A stretch of DNA of 64,000 nucleotides. Origin: Tilletia caries. Taxonomy: Eukaryota; Basidiomycota; Exobasidiomycetes; Tilletiales; Tilletiaceae. Positions 20,801 through 29,843 of the stretch are shown piece after piece (within the stretch, counting starts at the first letter, position 1; each line of letters opens with the position of its first letter). The notes under the pieces are model-generated. The model did not search any database, was not told the origin of the DNA, and saw nothing but the letters and a program-made list of their open reading frames with translations. The translations under genes and the position numbers were made by a program. The stretch spans positions 1,116,001 to 1,180,000 of the forward strand of contig JALUTQ010000041.1 of NCBI GenBank assembly GCA_032718865.1, read 5' to 3'.

Positions 20801-21295
20801 GCGAGCGCGGCTCGGGTGCCTGCGTTCCGGCCCTCGGCGTCTCCTGTGCCGTCTGCGTCTGCGGGTCGTGAGAACGTGTCGGGCAACGAACCATCGCGCT
20901 TTGTGCCCCAGGCTCAGCGACACCACGACGCGGGTGCGGGCGACCAAGGAGGACAGGCTATTTTGAGCCATGCGATGAGCCAGATTCATATGGGCGATCA
21001 TCAGCAGCAACAGCAGCAGCAGCATAATAACGGGTATGGAGGAAGTCCTGACGGTGCGGCGTCCCCGTACGGTCTGGACGCGTACGCAGCGCAGATTTCG
21101 CCGCCGATGGGGACGGTGTACTACCAGACACCGCCGCCGCCACAACTACCACCGCCATCACAGTATAGCGGCAACGGCGGTGGCGGTGATCCGTATGGTG
21201 CGCAGCATGGGTATGGGTCGCCGGCGTACTATGGCGGTGGGGAGATGTACGAGCATGATCCTGCTTTCTTTGCTGCTGCGTACGACCGGCAATGA
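17843..21295 (+). CDS. Barentsz/CASC3-like protein (exon junction complex)
   Basis: One uninterrupted frame of 1,150 residues, starting at an ATG right after a C/T-rich leader. Residues about 90-150 are an acidic run (EDREDDEDDDDEDEEDGEEE). The key part is at about 335-365, NPTFIPRVGDFWGHDERL followed by GFWRGRGGRGG, which matches the Btz/CASC3 SELOR motif that clamps eIF4AIII on spliced mRNA. RGG and RG repeats follow. The C-terminal half is disordered, with Pro/Ser/Tyr-rich stretches and Gln runs. Barentsz (MLN51) takes part in mRNA localisation and surveillance. The length is at the high end because of the disordered tail. It converges with PEX10 downstream. A different RNA-binding RGG protein is possible, but the NPTFIPRVGDFWGHD signature makes that less likely. 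Confidence 0.72.
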   Translation: MTSQLSVPESPERSLRRQPSATRITVSTVRPAATPSAISVDSTASSPSPDSKVAIPVAASIKLKSAKTPKSRSKLRARPRRFGARAMDEGEDGGDGSEGGSDPELSEDEDREDDEDDDDEDEEDGEEEDDEDSSVASDASSDDEAIPVGEADQVDQGGSADPPNAEQAAASKSDEDPGTIAQNHISSTTSISDPVASLPTPTQSTANSSSAGKLSWAAIADDDDDLAEIEALEAEMSAAPFRPKVDASKVAQVPEAAQQTEVSDAALAAKERRKLKAKERRLRKKAEKSTTVSTNPDAVTATAATTTATPSQPSKPSRRVSENSRSAQENVGERSTKNPTFIPRVGDFWGHDERLIDGDLRKSSGFWRGRGGRGGMPAGRGGHASTRGGAEPERDGLRRAVPAAAETVADRVPPHLRQNCSSARGGLAGRGGSGLSTRGGRGGGGARGGYAARGLGPGAFGAYAPGAAPPGRSKLRGWDDDEDFEDGASSSGVPKVDYDALEGKAVREPSRAARPAPQPAAPMWADASSRERRYQNAEGVKASSLAGVPTAPRAMLKAAAAAGSDAAITTTAPTATPSALEPKSDSKTVTEDAEPVADAPQGTAASQWAHDGYAELQRVEATRGPKRAARGGASGLAARAGANTAGHGKVGPRAGPAADVKHAAASPSIDLVSPAESVSSPHRAGVPLDGKDGVFVSQKSASRSNSVAGRDSPVVFGSVDGDRPSAKKFEPNPRAASFALAEATAPSGSGMSVRLPGQQGSYDQFMGGQQGVPPPGYVNGSTHAPAPYASVRHPGSHMPPSQASSVHSGANPGTPPSFPMALPVPVTMAPSLPPGFAVDATGMVFDLTGGQPVAVGYLPPMQSVPAAAPMSSYYPGLPYGDDSYARGSPAPSAYQPSSYGAPLPPSAAPAPSSYQPRQPNHANESSQQRAPTSPSEHRPSPAAVPLKKDAPGFLPPHMQQQQQQQAGASSTRSALGKHARTLSTLPASAARVPAFRPSASPVPSASAGRENVSGNEPSRFVPQAQRHHDAGAGDQGGQAILSHAMSQIHMGDHQQQQQQQHNNGYGGSPDGAASPYGLDAYAAQISPPMGTVYYQTPPPPQLPPPSQYSGNGGGGDPYGAQHGYGSPAYYGGGEMYEHDPAFFAAAYDRQ

Positions 21296-21663
21296 AAGAA
21301 ACTTGAAGAAAAACGTATACTCTCCGTCCTTCCTATATGCACTCCCCCCACGCCCCACATCCCCAAAATATCCATGGTCAATGCTTCTGGTTCTCCCACT
21401 CCCCACTCATCGTTTTCGCGTTCTTCAGTCAGGTACATTTGGTCCTCCTTTCATCATCTCACTACAGTTACAGCCTCCCCCTCGCTTTCACCCCCCTCGC
21501 ACAGTCTCGATATCTCCCCCCTTTTACTCCCCCCAAAAGCAGAAAATGAAACAGATGCATCACCTTCGCCTCCATGTTACTCTGAAGAGGCTTTGACGTT
21601 TGACGCTTCGAAGATTCCAGAGATCCAGCAGTTTGGGCAAGGTTTCCTTTCTTTTTGCTTAAT
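21296..21663. other. convergent 3' intergenic region
   Basis: Spacer between the ends of the Barentsz-like gene and PEX10, C-rich on the plus strand. It probably holds both 3' untranslated regions. No gene seen. Confidence 0.4.
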
Positions 21664-23164
21664 TTAGAAGTTGTACACGGGTAGCAGTCTGGAGGGGGCG
21701 AGAGATTGGCGGCAGAGGGGACATTCCGGCTGGGCAGGGTTCACAAATGTCGTGAGAAAGAAGAAGAGAGAGGGTGAGCGTCCCCTTGTGGCCCCTTCAG
21801 ATTCAAAGAGTGATGGAAAAACTCACCTTCTCGCGTGCCCAGCCGGTGATGCAGTCCCAGCAAAAGACATGTCCACACTCGGTCACGGCGGAGTTGCCGC
21901 GCTCCGGGGTACGCTGTTCCATACAGAGCGTACAGCGAAGGAGGGAGTCGGCTACCTGGGTCAGTTGTGCGGTGTTGTTTTGGATCTGTTGTGGTTCCGA
22001 TGAGGAGGTGATGCCGGGCAGGACGGTCTTGCTCTCGGTGGAAGGGTAGAGGAGGGGTACGACTACTTGTTGTTGTGTCTGTTGTTGAGGATGGGGTCTC
22101 TTGGTGACGAGGGAGGCAGGAGCGGTCGCGTGCGTCCAGAGTTGGTCGTCGATCTTCATCATCCGCTCCGCGTGCTCACCGGCACTGCCCTGCTTCCCAG
22201 CGGACTGAGTCAAAGACTTCTCCTCCGATCCTCCACCTTCTCCTTCGTGCGCTTGCGCTGCCTCTTCCTCCGCCTCTCTCCGCTTACTCTCGCGTAAGCG
22301 GGCGCGGGCGGAGAGGAGGAATTTGACGCCGAGTTGGACGGCGAGGAGGAGGCCTAGGATCTCGTATGACGGCGCTCGGGAGTTTGGGTGGGGCGGGATG
22401 GTGGAGATCTGTGGAAGGGGCAATACGATTTCAGTTGGGATGAACGAGAGCCAGGGGGGAAAGAAGATCACACGCACATATTGCACACCGACAATCCGCT
22501 GCGCCACGGCGTAGTACCGTCCGCCGAGGTAGAAGATGGCGAGATGGGCCGCGCCGAGGTAAGCCAGCCATCCGTCACTCGCATGCAGACTCTCGAGCGC
22601 AGGCAACCGACGCGCAAGGAAGCCGTACAGCGCCTCGCGTCTTGACCGTCGCTGCTGTTGTTGTGACTGCGTGGCGGAAGAAGAAGAGAGAGCAGCAGCG
22701 CGAAGTCGTGCGCGCTCGCGCTGTTGGGCAAGAAACCCCGCCTGACGCTGTGCATACCGTCGGAGGGAAGCGTACGCGCGCGAGAGCAGGTGCGGCGCCA
22801 GTGCCAGGATCAGCACGAACGCAAGCCGTCTCCGTCGACTCGCGATCCTGCCCTGCGCACTCTGGACCATGATCGCATTCACATACTCCTCGCCGAGCGT
22901 CTGTGTGGCGCCCCAGCCGGAGGCGAGGGTCCAGTATGCCACGCCGGCGAGGAGGGAGACGTTCTCGGCGTGCTGGGACAGGAAACGGGCGCCGAGGACT
23001 GAGCGCGCGGTGTCGGTTAGGGAGGAGCGGAAGAGGGACTGGTAGTAGGCGTCCTTCTGGAACGCCCGGATGATCGACGGCTGTGCGGCCGGTGGGAACG
23101 AGAACGAGGGCGAGGCCGAGGGCGAGGGCGAGGGCGAGTCTGCTGTGCTCGCGTTGTCGCTCAT
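21664..23164 (-). CDS. PEX10: peroxisome biogenesis factor 10 (RING E3 ligase)
   Basis: Two exons, 21827-23164 and 21664-21729, join in phase to give 467 residues. The start ATG at 23164 leads into a Ser/Pro-rich segment and then the Pex2/Pex12-type N-terminal region (IIRAFQKDAYYQSLF). Hydrophobic stretches typical of PEX10 membrane segments follow. The C-terminal RING is split by the intron: exon 1 has CTLCMEQRTPERGNSAVTEC, GHVFCWDCITGWAREK, and exon 2 supplies PECPLCRQ and the conserved terminal LLPVYNF. PEX10 works with PEX2 and PEX12 in the peroxisomal membrane to ubiquitylate the import receptor PEX5. A Gln/Ser-rich insertion and a charged linker make it longer than the usual 300-400 residues. 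Identity is secure. Confidence 0.93.
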
Positions 23165-23865
23165 CCTGAATGCGATGCGATGCTTTTGTCGAGGTCGAGG
23201 TCGAGGTCGGTGTCATCAAGAAGGAATCAAGTCAAGTCACACTCAAGCCAAATCCGCAGACAAGTGGAGCAAGTCAGGAAGGTTCGGGAAATGCATGCTG
23301 CTGCGTTCTGCGTTCTGCGTTTCTGGGCGTTCGCTGCCAAATTATTCTAGGTGTAAGAGTGAGAGAGGATACTGCGAGGAGGGAAGTGGGCCGGATGAAC
23401 ACGGGGCTGCGGTATATGTAAACACGGGCGGAACTGCTGTGCGGGCGAGAGATGTATATGTTGGGAGGGAGAGGAACAGAACGAGGTAAGAAGCCAAGAT
23501 ACGGGTTGGGTGGGGGAAGATGGAGGGAGCGGTGCGCCAACCATACAGCGGGGAGAAGGTGTCGTCCGACATGGGAGAGGAAATGGGACGAAGGCGCGTT
23601 GCCAAGAAGAGTCGCACCAGGATGTTGTGGTCGAGGTCGAGGTCGAGAGGAAAGGTCCGAGCAAAGGATGCTTCAGGCGAGAAGGATGGTCGTGATATGC
23701 ACGGCATCCCAAATCCCGAGAGCGTTCGGAGGGGGAGGAAAAGCGGGCCAGTGAGAGGGGGTTGGGAGGGTCGAGGTTCGCGTGTCGACCGAGACGAAGC
23801 AGCAGCAGGAGATGTAGAGAGAGAGAAATAGGTGGCGGACAGAAAGGGCAGCGAGCGCGTCCCTC
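23165..23865. other. PEX10 upstream region
   Basis: Promoter side of PEX10 and the 3' flank of the next minus-strand gene. No supported gene; the frames present have no motif. Confidence 0.35.
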
Positions 23866-23897
23866 GAAGCTTGAAGCTTGAAGCTTGAAGCTTGAAG
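23866..23897. repeat. heptamer tandem repeat (AGCTTGA)n
   Basis: About four and a half copies of a 7-bp unit containing HindIII-type AAGCTT words, directly downstream of the stop codon of the minus-strand zinc-knuckle gene. Confidence 0.9.
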
Positions 23898-23900
23898 AAT

Positions 23901-25988
23901 TCAATGGTTGGCGCTCCCACTGGCCGAGACCGAGGGCGTCATCTTGAAGCCTCCCGTTCCCGTACCACCACCGCCACCGCCAGAGACCGTCTGATGATGA
24001 TGATTCGACCGACCGGGCCCTCCGCGCCGTCTTCGATCCCGCTCCCGATCACGCTCCCCTCGATCCCGCTCCCGCTCCCGCTCTCGCTCCCGCTCTCGCT
24101 CTGCCCCTCCCCCTCCAGCATGCTCGCCTCCACCCTCAAGCAAATGGCCCGGCCTCAACGCGGGACATCCATTCAACCCATGCCGTCCCGACCCACAAAT
24201 CGTACACCGATGCTCGCGCTCCGGATGGGTATGTCTCTTCGCGCACCCGACGGCCATGTTAAAATCCAAACAGGCCGTCCGGCCCGAGTCGCGGAACACG
24301 ACTTTGGCCTCAGCACCGACGCGGTGCGTGATGGAGGACTGGCCGTTGAAGAGGTAGGGCGAGTTGCAGGTGCGGTGGTCGTGGCCGCGGGTGGAGCCGC
24401 AGACGAAGCAGGGGAAGGGGAGGTCGTCGAGTGCGGGTTGGCGGTTTCCTCCGCCTGTGCCTGTGCCTGCGCCTGCGCCTGCTCCGCTGCGACCGCTGCC
24501 GGTCCGAGAGGAAGGATCGGGCACGGCAGGCGTAGGCGTGCTGTTCGACTGGACATCAAGCTGCTGCTGCGATGGCCCCGTCTCAGCAGTCCCAGTTCCA
24601 TTAATGCCACTGAGACTGAGTGGCATGGAACCCGGTGTGAGAGCCATGAGGGAGCTCAGGGGCGGAGACAGGATCACGCTCCGAGGCGACATTGGCTGAG
24701 AAGAAAGACCGACGCCGGCATGGTTACTGACCATGCCCGTTGCATGCGCTCCCCCTCCTCCTCCTCCTCCAGCAGCCGCCATTCCGACTGTCGACGAACG
24801 CGGCGCCACTCCCGGTCCTCCACCTAATGCGGCAGCGGCAGGATTAGACCCCAGTGCTTGTCCTCCCTCGTTGACATGGACAGAGGAGTGCGAATGGGAG
24901 TGTTGGGACGCGACTCTGGTTCCAGGCCCGGACCCGGACCGATCGGGTCCGCCTGTGGTGTTGTTGTAAGCAGTGGGAGGCGGGTGGACGGGTTGCTGAG
25001 CAGACTCTGACGAATATGCGTTCTGGGGAGGTACCGACGCAGTGGGACTCGTAGGACCCAGTATGCCATTTCCATTCGGGCCAGGACCGATTTCGGTCGA
25101 CTGCTGCCGATAAGGGTGAGATGCGGTGGCGTAACTCTGCCAATCGGCCGCGCGATCGCGCTCCTCCCAGACGAGCTCCTGGAGATGTTCATTGGAGGGC
25201 TTATCAAGCGCAAAGGCATACAAGCTACAGACCCACTCCCTGCGCTGGCGGGCATGCCACCTCGCGATGGCGCGCTGGTACCACTCCCTCAGCGGATGAT
25301 TGACGATCTGCGCATTGAGGGCGAGCAGGGCATCGACGTGGGCCTGTTCGGCGCCGAGGGAGCTGGCGAGACGGGGCAGGTAGGAGACTGCGAGTTCCCA
25401 TTCGCGCGGGGTGAGGTTTTCGTCCGGGAGGGAGCCGTCGTCGGGTATGGGAGGGGTGTACGGGAGAGCGGAGGAGTCGCCTGCCATGCGTCGCTGGAGA
25501 CGGATGGCGGGGAGGAGCTCGACGAGGTTGATGTACCGGAACTCGCGCACGCGCTGGAGGGTTTCGGTGGGCAGGACGTGTGCGAAGGGAGGGGTCTGGT
25601 TGGGTCTGTTTGTGTTTGTGTTTGTGTTGCTGTTGACGCTGCTGCTGTTGTTGCTCGACAGGGACGAGCTTTGCGGGAGCTTCTTGGTGTCGTAGAACGG
25701 GAATGTCGATGTCGATGTCGACGCTGCTGCTGCTGCTGACGATGGCGGCGGTGGCGGCGGGGGCTGGACAGCGAGACCCGCTGAGCGCTGCTGGTGGTGT
25801 TCGTCCCTTGCGAGTGGCGAGCCGAGAGCGCCGAGTGCTGCGGATGTCAGGGTCGGGTCGTACGCAGCACCGAACAGCGCGCCCGCATGAGCATGAGCAG
25901 CATGCGCAGACGACGACGACGACGACGCGGCCGACGACGAGAACGGGCCGCCGCTCCCGAACGCACCGTTCCCAATCCCACCGAACAT
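23901..25988 (-). CDS. gag-like zinc-knuckle protein, unknown role
   Basis: A single frame of 695 codons from the ATG at 25988. The frame is open upstream to about 26102, but with no ATG. The N-terminus is Gly/Ala/Ser/His-rich. A helical region at about 160-290 (LQRVREFRYINLVELLP, then LTPREWELAVSYL and HPLREWYQRAIARWHARQRR) resembles the conserved block of gag-like proteins from tyrosine-recombinase retroelements. Two Cys/His clusters near the end (CFVCGSTRGHDHRTC; CLDFNMAVGC with HRCTICGSGRHGLNGC) fit the same class. An Arg/Glu repeat (RERERER) and a Gly-rich tail follow. There is no integrase or recombinase nearby, and the frame is intact between host genes, so it could be a co-opted gag or an unrelated nucleic-acid-binding protein. 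Confidence 0.6.
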   Translation of the reverse strand: MFGGIGNGAFGSGGPFSSSAASSSSSSAHAAHAHAGALFGAAYDPTLTSAALGALGSPLARDEHHQQRSAGLAVQPPPPPPPSSAAAAASTSTSTFPFYDTKKLPQSSSLSSNNSSSVNSNTNTNTNRPNQTPPFAHVLPTETLQRVREFRYINLVELLPAIRLQRRMAGDSSALPYTPPIPDDGSLPDENLTPREWELAVSYLPRLASSLGAEQAHVDALLALNAQIVNHPLREWYQRAIARWHARQRREWVCSLYAFALDKPSNEHLQELVWEERDRAADWQSYATASHPYRQQSTEIGPGPNGNGILGPTSPTASVPPQNAYSSESAQQPVHPPPTAYNNTTGGPDRSGSGPGTRVASQHSHSHSSVHVNEGGQALGSNPAAAALGGGPGVAPRSSTVGMAAAGGGGGGGAHATGMVSNHAGVGLSSQPMSPRSVILSPPLSSLMALTPGSMPLSLSGINGTGTAETGPSQQQLDVQSNSTPTPAVPDPSSRTGSGRSGAGAGAGTGTGGGNRQPALDDLPFPCFVCGSTRGHDHRTCNSPYLFNGQSSITHRVGAEAKVVFRDSGRTACLDFNMAVGCAKRHTHPEREHRCTICGSGRHGLNGCPALRPGHLLEGGGEHAGGGGAERERERERERERDRGERDRERDRRRRGGPGRSNHHHQTVSGGGGGGTGTGGFKMTPSVSASGSANH

Positions 25989-26282
25989 CGACGCAAACAC
26001 GAACGCAGAGAGCAGAGCACCAGCCAGAGCCAGAACGAAGGCGATGCGAAGGCAATGGGTAAAGAAAGACGCGAAGGTCAGGCGCGTCGCGTTGGTAAAC
26101 AAACAGCGAGAAGAAAGGGAAGCAGCAGTCAGTCAGCGAGTGGCGGATTTCCAGAAAAGACACCATCTTTTCGCAGCACTCGCAGTTCACACGCCTACAC
26201 TCACCGAACAAAGGGAAGGGAAGCGGATAAATAGCAGATCGGACCCTGATGTGGTAGCCGCTCAGACCCCTTCGCCGGCTAG

Positions 26283-27140
26283 GTCACCAGAACGAGTCTT
26301 CCGGAAGCCCGATGCCCCAGCTTCACCACTACGCCGGAAGACACCGACCCTCTCACGAAATTCCAACACAACCTTGCATTCGTCTACCAGGAGCCCTACC
26401 AACTCCACACTGACAGCCGCACAAGCTGTCTACCCCTGCAAGATCACGATGACCCTCCTCTTCCCCACTCTCTTGGTTCTCCTTCTCCACTCCAATCAGA
26501 GCCCCAGCAGCCAACCACAAGTCCTCCCTTCCAGGTAGAGGCTCGAACAAGATCCTTTCCTTCGACGACCCAATCGGGACTCCCTCGCCAGGATGACCGA
26601 CCCCAATCAAGCACTCTCCCTGTCTCCATTCTCTTGGGAACACAGCTCCCCGTCGCAGCCTCAAGGAGCCCTTCCTCTTTCGATCTCAGTCCAGGCCTGC
26701 CCAAAGCGGAACGATCAACCGCAGCTCGATACCGTCTCCTCCCGTCTCGGACCCAAGGGGTCCTTCCTTTGCTCAACCTCTCCTTGCTCCTCCCCCTTGC
26801 CCAATACGGACACCACCGAATCCACCCCTTCGAGTCTGAGGACCAAGCATCACTTCGCTGCCTTCCTCTCGCCGATCACCGGAGCTTTGCTCTCCAGGCC
26901 CAGCCCCTCTCCGCATCGAGCCCCACCTCCAAGTTCTTCTCAACCAACTCGCCTCTGCCTACTCCACCATCACACACCGGCAGGCGATCGAGCACAGAAC
27001 GAATCTCCAACACCATCACTTTCTCGGCTCTCTACGCCCACTTACTCAGGGACGCTACAACGCTATCCAAAGGACTCCTGCAGCAGGCCCTTCCTTCACC
27101 CAGGCTCACACTTGCTGCTCCTGAAGACGATTGTCTATAA
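26283..27140 (+). CDS. possible exon(s) of an unidentified gene
   Basis: A 286-codon frame stays open from just after a TAG at 26280 to a TAA at 27138. It has the C-ending codon preference of real genes here and translates to a Pro/Ser-rich, partly helical sequence (for example ISNTITFSALYAHLLRDATT near its end). It has no internal ATG, so a start would have to come from an upstream exon near 26044-26280, where two short ATG-led frames exist. A TATA-like box for the next gene overlaps its stop. It may be a true gene model I cannot close, or a chance open frame in C-rich DNA. Confidence 0.22.
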   Translation, partial: VTRTSLPEARCPSFTTTPEDTDPLTKFQHNLAFVYQEPYQLHTDSRTSCLPLQDHDDPPLPHSLGSPSPLQSEPQQPTTSPPFQVEARTRSFPSTTQSGLPRQDDRPQSSTLPVSILLGTQLPVAASRSPSSFDLSPGLPKAERSTAARYRLLPSRTQGVLPLLNLSLLLPLAQYGHHRIHPFESEDQASLRCLPLADHRSFALQAQPLSASSPTSKFFSTNSPLPTPPSHTGRRSSTERISNTITFSALYAHLLRDATTLSKGLLQQALPSPRLTLAAPEDDCL

Positions 27141-27143
27141 ATA
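27136..27143 (+). promoter_or_regulatory. TATA box of the F-box-like gene
   Basis: TATAAATA stands about 310 bp upstream of the ATG at 27455 and is followed by a C/T-rich leader. It is the best core-promoter match in the region. Confidence 0.45.
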
Positions 27144-27454
27144 CCGCTGTACTCCCTACCTCCCGGCTTTGAATCCACACCCTTGATCTCTCCGAATCTT
27201 CTCTTGTCTGAACTGTCTGAACTCTCCAATCTCCTTGACTCCAATTTACCTCAAGCCTCACTCACTACTACGAACTCCTCCTTTCCCACGCCTATCCACC
27301 TCATTCCCCTACTTCCACCTACCACTACGGCCCTTCTTCGGCTGATCGAGTCAACCTCCTTCGGCCCGAGCGAACCGGACACACGCACGCTAAGCGAGAC
27401 CATCGGCCTTTCGGTTTTCCACACCTGATCCAGTAGTGAGTGTATGACAAGTGT

Positions 27455-28957
27455 ATGACTGGACAGTCCGTGTTCGCTGCTGATGATGCGATGATGATGA
27501 GTGGCCCACGTCCCCTGCCGAATGAAGTATGGATCCTGATTGCCGCAGCCGCAGCCGCAGCGAAGGGAAGGCACGGGATCGACAGCCCGCAGGCCTGGCA
27601 GTACGACCCACACGACCATCCCCTCCTCGCCCTCTCCCAGACCAGTCGCACCCTCCGCGCAATCACCGCACCTCTACTATGGACAAACATCTCCTTGACC
27701 GGCTATGACCATCAAGACAAGCTTCCCTTCGAACACGGCATCGAGCTCATCCGGAAACTCGTCGTCTGTCTGCAGCAGCCCATCATTCGCAACACCATAC
27801 AGAGCTTCAATTTCGACATCGAACTCACCACCGACAGTCCAGACGACTTCGACGAACAGCCAGATCAGTACAGAGGCCCTGACAGCGTTCCCACCTACCC
27901 GGATTTTCTCGCCCTCCTCACCAGTCTTGGTCATGCCCTGGCCGGAACAGAGCTCGTCAACTTCCGCTTCCTCGCCCGCAACTTTCGCCCATCCGACGGA
28001 TTCCTGAAAGCCGTCGGAAGCGGATGTCCCCGTCTTCAGCATGTCGAACTCGCCTATGGACCTTGTGCCATGCCATGTACGTATCATTGTCACCATCATC
28101 TTTGAATTCCATTTTATTTTCCCACTCAATTGCTCTCTCTCTCTCTCTCTCTCTTCGCCCATAATAAAGCATCCATCACCCTCAACGAGCAACCCATCAA
28201 CGGCCCCGAGCCTCTCCATGCCCTGTCCCAGGTACGAAGTGCCACCATCGGAATGGGAAACGTAAACCTCATCCGAGATCTCAGACACGAGGACGGCTGG
28301 ACATGGCCCCTCGAGGGATCTCACGCCGTCCCGTACCTCGTCAAATGGCTCCGCGGAGAAATCAACGGCGAACCCGAACACGATGACGATGACAGACTCG
28401 ACAACAAGCTCGTCAATCTTAAGACGTCGGCCTCCTTCCTCTACCGCCATCAATGTCTTCTCCCCGCCTGGGCACGCTTCAATCGGATCCAGGAAGCCAT
28501 CGACACTGACGACGACGAGAATCATCGCGACGGAGGAGCAGCCTCCTTCGCTCATGGCGAGCTCAGCTATCGGACCTTCGACTCCGACTTCCAGAACGCG
28601 TTGAAAGCGGAGGACATACCCTGGGTACGCGCCGCCGTTGCTCTCCGACCCGCCCTCGACCGACTCCTCGCCGAGAACACGGCCAACGAGAGGGGTACAA
28701 CATCAACAACAACCAACACCACCACCACCGTCCTCCACCCAAAACAAGTAATCAATATGATCCGCTCCGACCCCATATTCACACCCTGGCGCACGTCCTG
28801 GTTCCCCGCAGACACGGGAGGGAACTCCACCCCGGCCTATCGAGAGTCCCTCCTGCGCGCAGACGAGATCATCAGGTACTGGCGCAAGAGTGCACAGTCG
28901 AGACGCGAGGATGCAGGTCCGCCGGCTCGTTGGGCTACTGGGTGGCCGGAGCACTAG
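27455..28957 (+). CDS. F-box-like protein
   Basis: Two exons, 27455-28076 and 28170-28957, join in phase to give 469 residues. The start is the ATG giving MTGQSV; the slightly longer open frame upstream begins only at a GTG. Residues about 20-80 look like an F-box: LPNEVWILIAAA, then LLALSQTSRTLRAITAPLLW, the usual pattern before a substrate-binding part. The rest has leucine-rich helices in the first half (for example GCPRLQHVELAYG) and no recognised repeat in the second. F-box proteins recruit substrates to SCF ubiquitin ligases. The 93-nt intron contains a CT-repeat stretch. The F-box call is moderate; substrate unknown. Confidence 0.65.
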
Positions 28958-29557
28958 CAATTTTTGCGAGAAGATGGCCTTGGGGAGGGGGGGGAGGGAA
29001 AGGAGGGACGAGAGGGAGGGAAGGGGCGGAGGCTAGGGACAAGGACTCGACCCCCACCCACTACTTACATTATATAGATCTGAACCTGTTTCGAGCTCTT
29101 TCTTTTTGGAGATGTTCATATTCCTGTTCTCTGCACGTTTATCGTCGTTGACCTCTCTTGTAAACGTTCTTTCTGCTGTTGGAGAAAAGACATGCAGCCT
29201 GATCAGAACCAATGATGGCCCAGTTCGTTCTCAAGCCCGAGCGTCAACAGCCAGACGTATGTATACAGTCTTTCTTTCAGACCGCTGCGAGTGTGTGGGA
29301 GGGAGGGATGGGAGGGAGTTTTGAATTGATGACGAGTACGAGGGCCATGATAGCGAACAGAGTTGGCGTCTGAGGCGAGGGGCGAGAGGTTCGAACCTCG
29401 AGGCTGTAGAAGGCGCGAAAAGTCAAAGAAGCGGGCAGAAGCAGATAATGCAGGTTTGAGCCAATGACCACGAGGTGTTCCCGAGCATTTGGCGTACGTG
29501 CGTGCTTGAGGATGCCTGTTTTCGGACGACGAAGTCGCTTAGATTGTGAGAGATCGA
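28958..29557. other. spacer and diverged 3' part of peptide locus 1
   Basis: After the F-box gene the plus strand is G-rich. From about 29,110 the sequence is a diverged relative of 35,560-35,948 and 42,020-42,410, that is, the downstream flank of the hairpin-peptide loci. No separate gene supported. Confidence 0.5.
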
Positions 29558-29843
29558 TCAGCAGATTTGGTTGCAAATGCTTGCGTCTTTAGTTGTCCTC
29601 ATGCATTGCGGGAAGCAGAGCTTTGATGCAGAATCGTTCTCAGTGTCAGCGGAGTCAACATTGTTTTTGTGTTTTGAACGGGTGAGCCCGCCCGCTACTC
29701 ACTGGGTCACCGTGGTGAAAATGTGTATCGTGAGGGACATGGTGAGGAGCATGGAAACGGTCAGGGACACGGTCGTTACCGTCAGCGACGGCGAAGGTGG
29801 CAAGGCCCTAGAAGCAGAGTGCGAGGCTGAAGGCGAGCTTCAT
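29558..29843 (-). pseudogene. hairpin-peptide locus 1: secreted His-rich CX3C-X9-CX3C peptide, stop in signal peptide
   Basis: Two exons, 29703-29843 and 29558-29620, join in phase (67 codons plus stop). Exon 1 starts at the ATG 29843 with a signal-peptide frame (MKLAFSLALCF), but codon 12 is TAG (29810-29808). The intact paralog at 42.5-42.9 kb has TTG there, so one base change inactivated this copy. After the stop the frame continues in phase through a His-rich propeptide (HAPHHVPHDTHFHH). Exon 2 encodes CFPQC, nine residues, then CNQIC and a stop. CX3C-Xn-CX3C is the alpha-hairpinin pattern (two helices joined by two disulfides). Downstream initiation would lose the signal peptide. Confidence 0.75.

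Noticed and set aside
27183..27428. 81-codon plus-strand frame before the F-box-like gene
   Set aside because: It has no ATG and lies downstream of the likely TATA box, so it is most simply the leader of the F-box-like gene.
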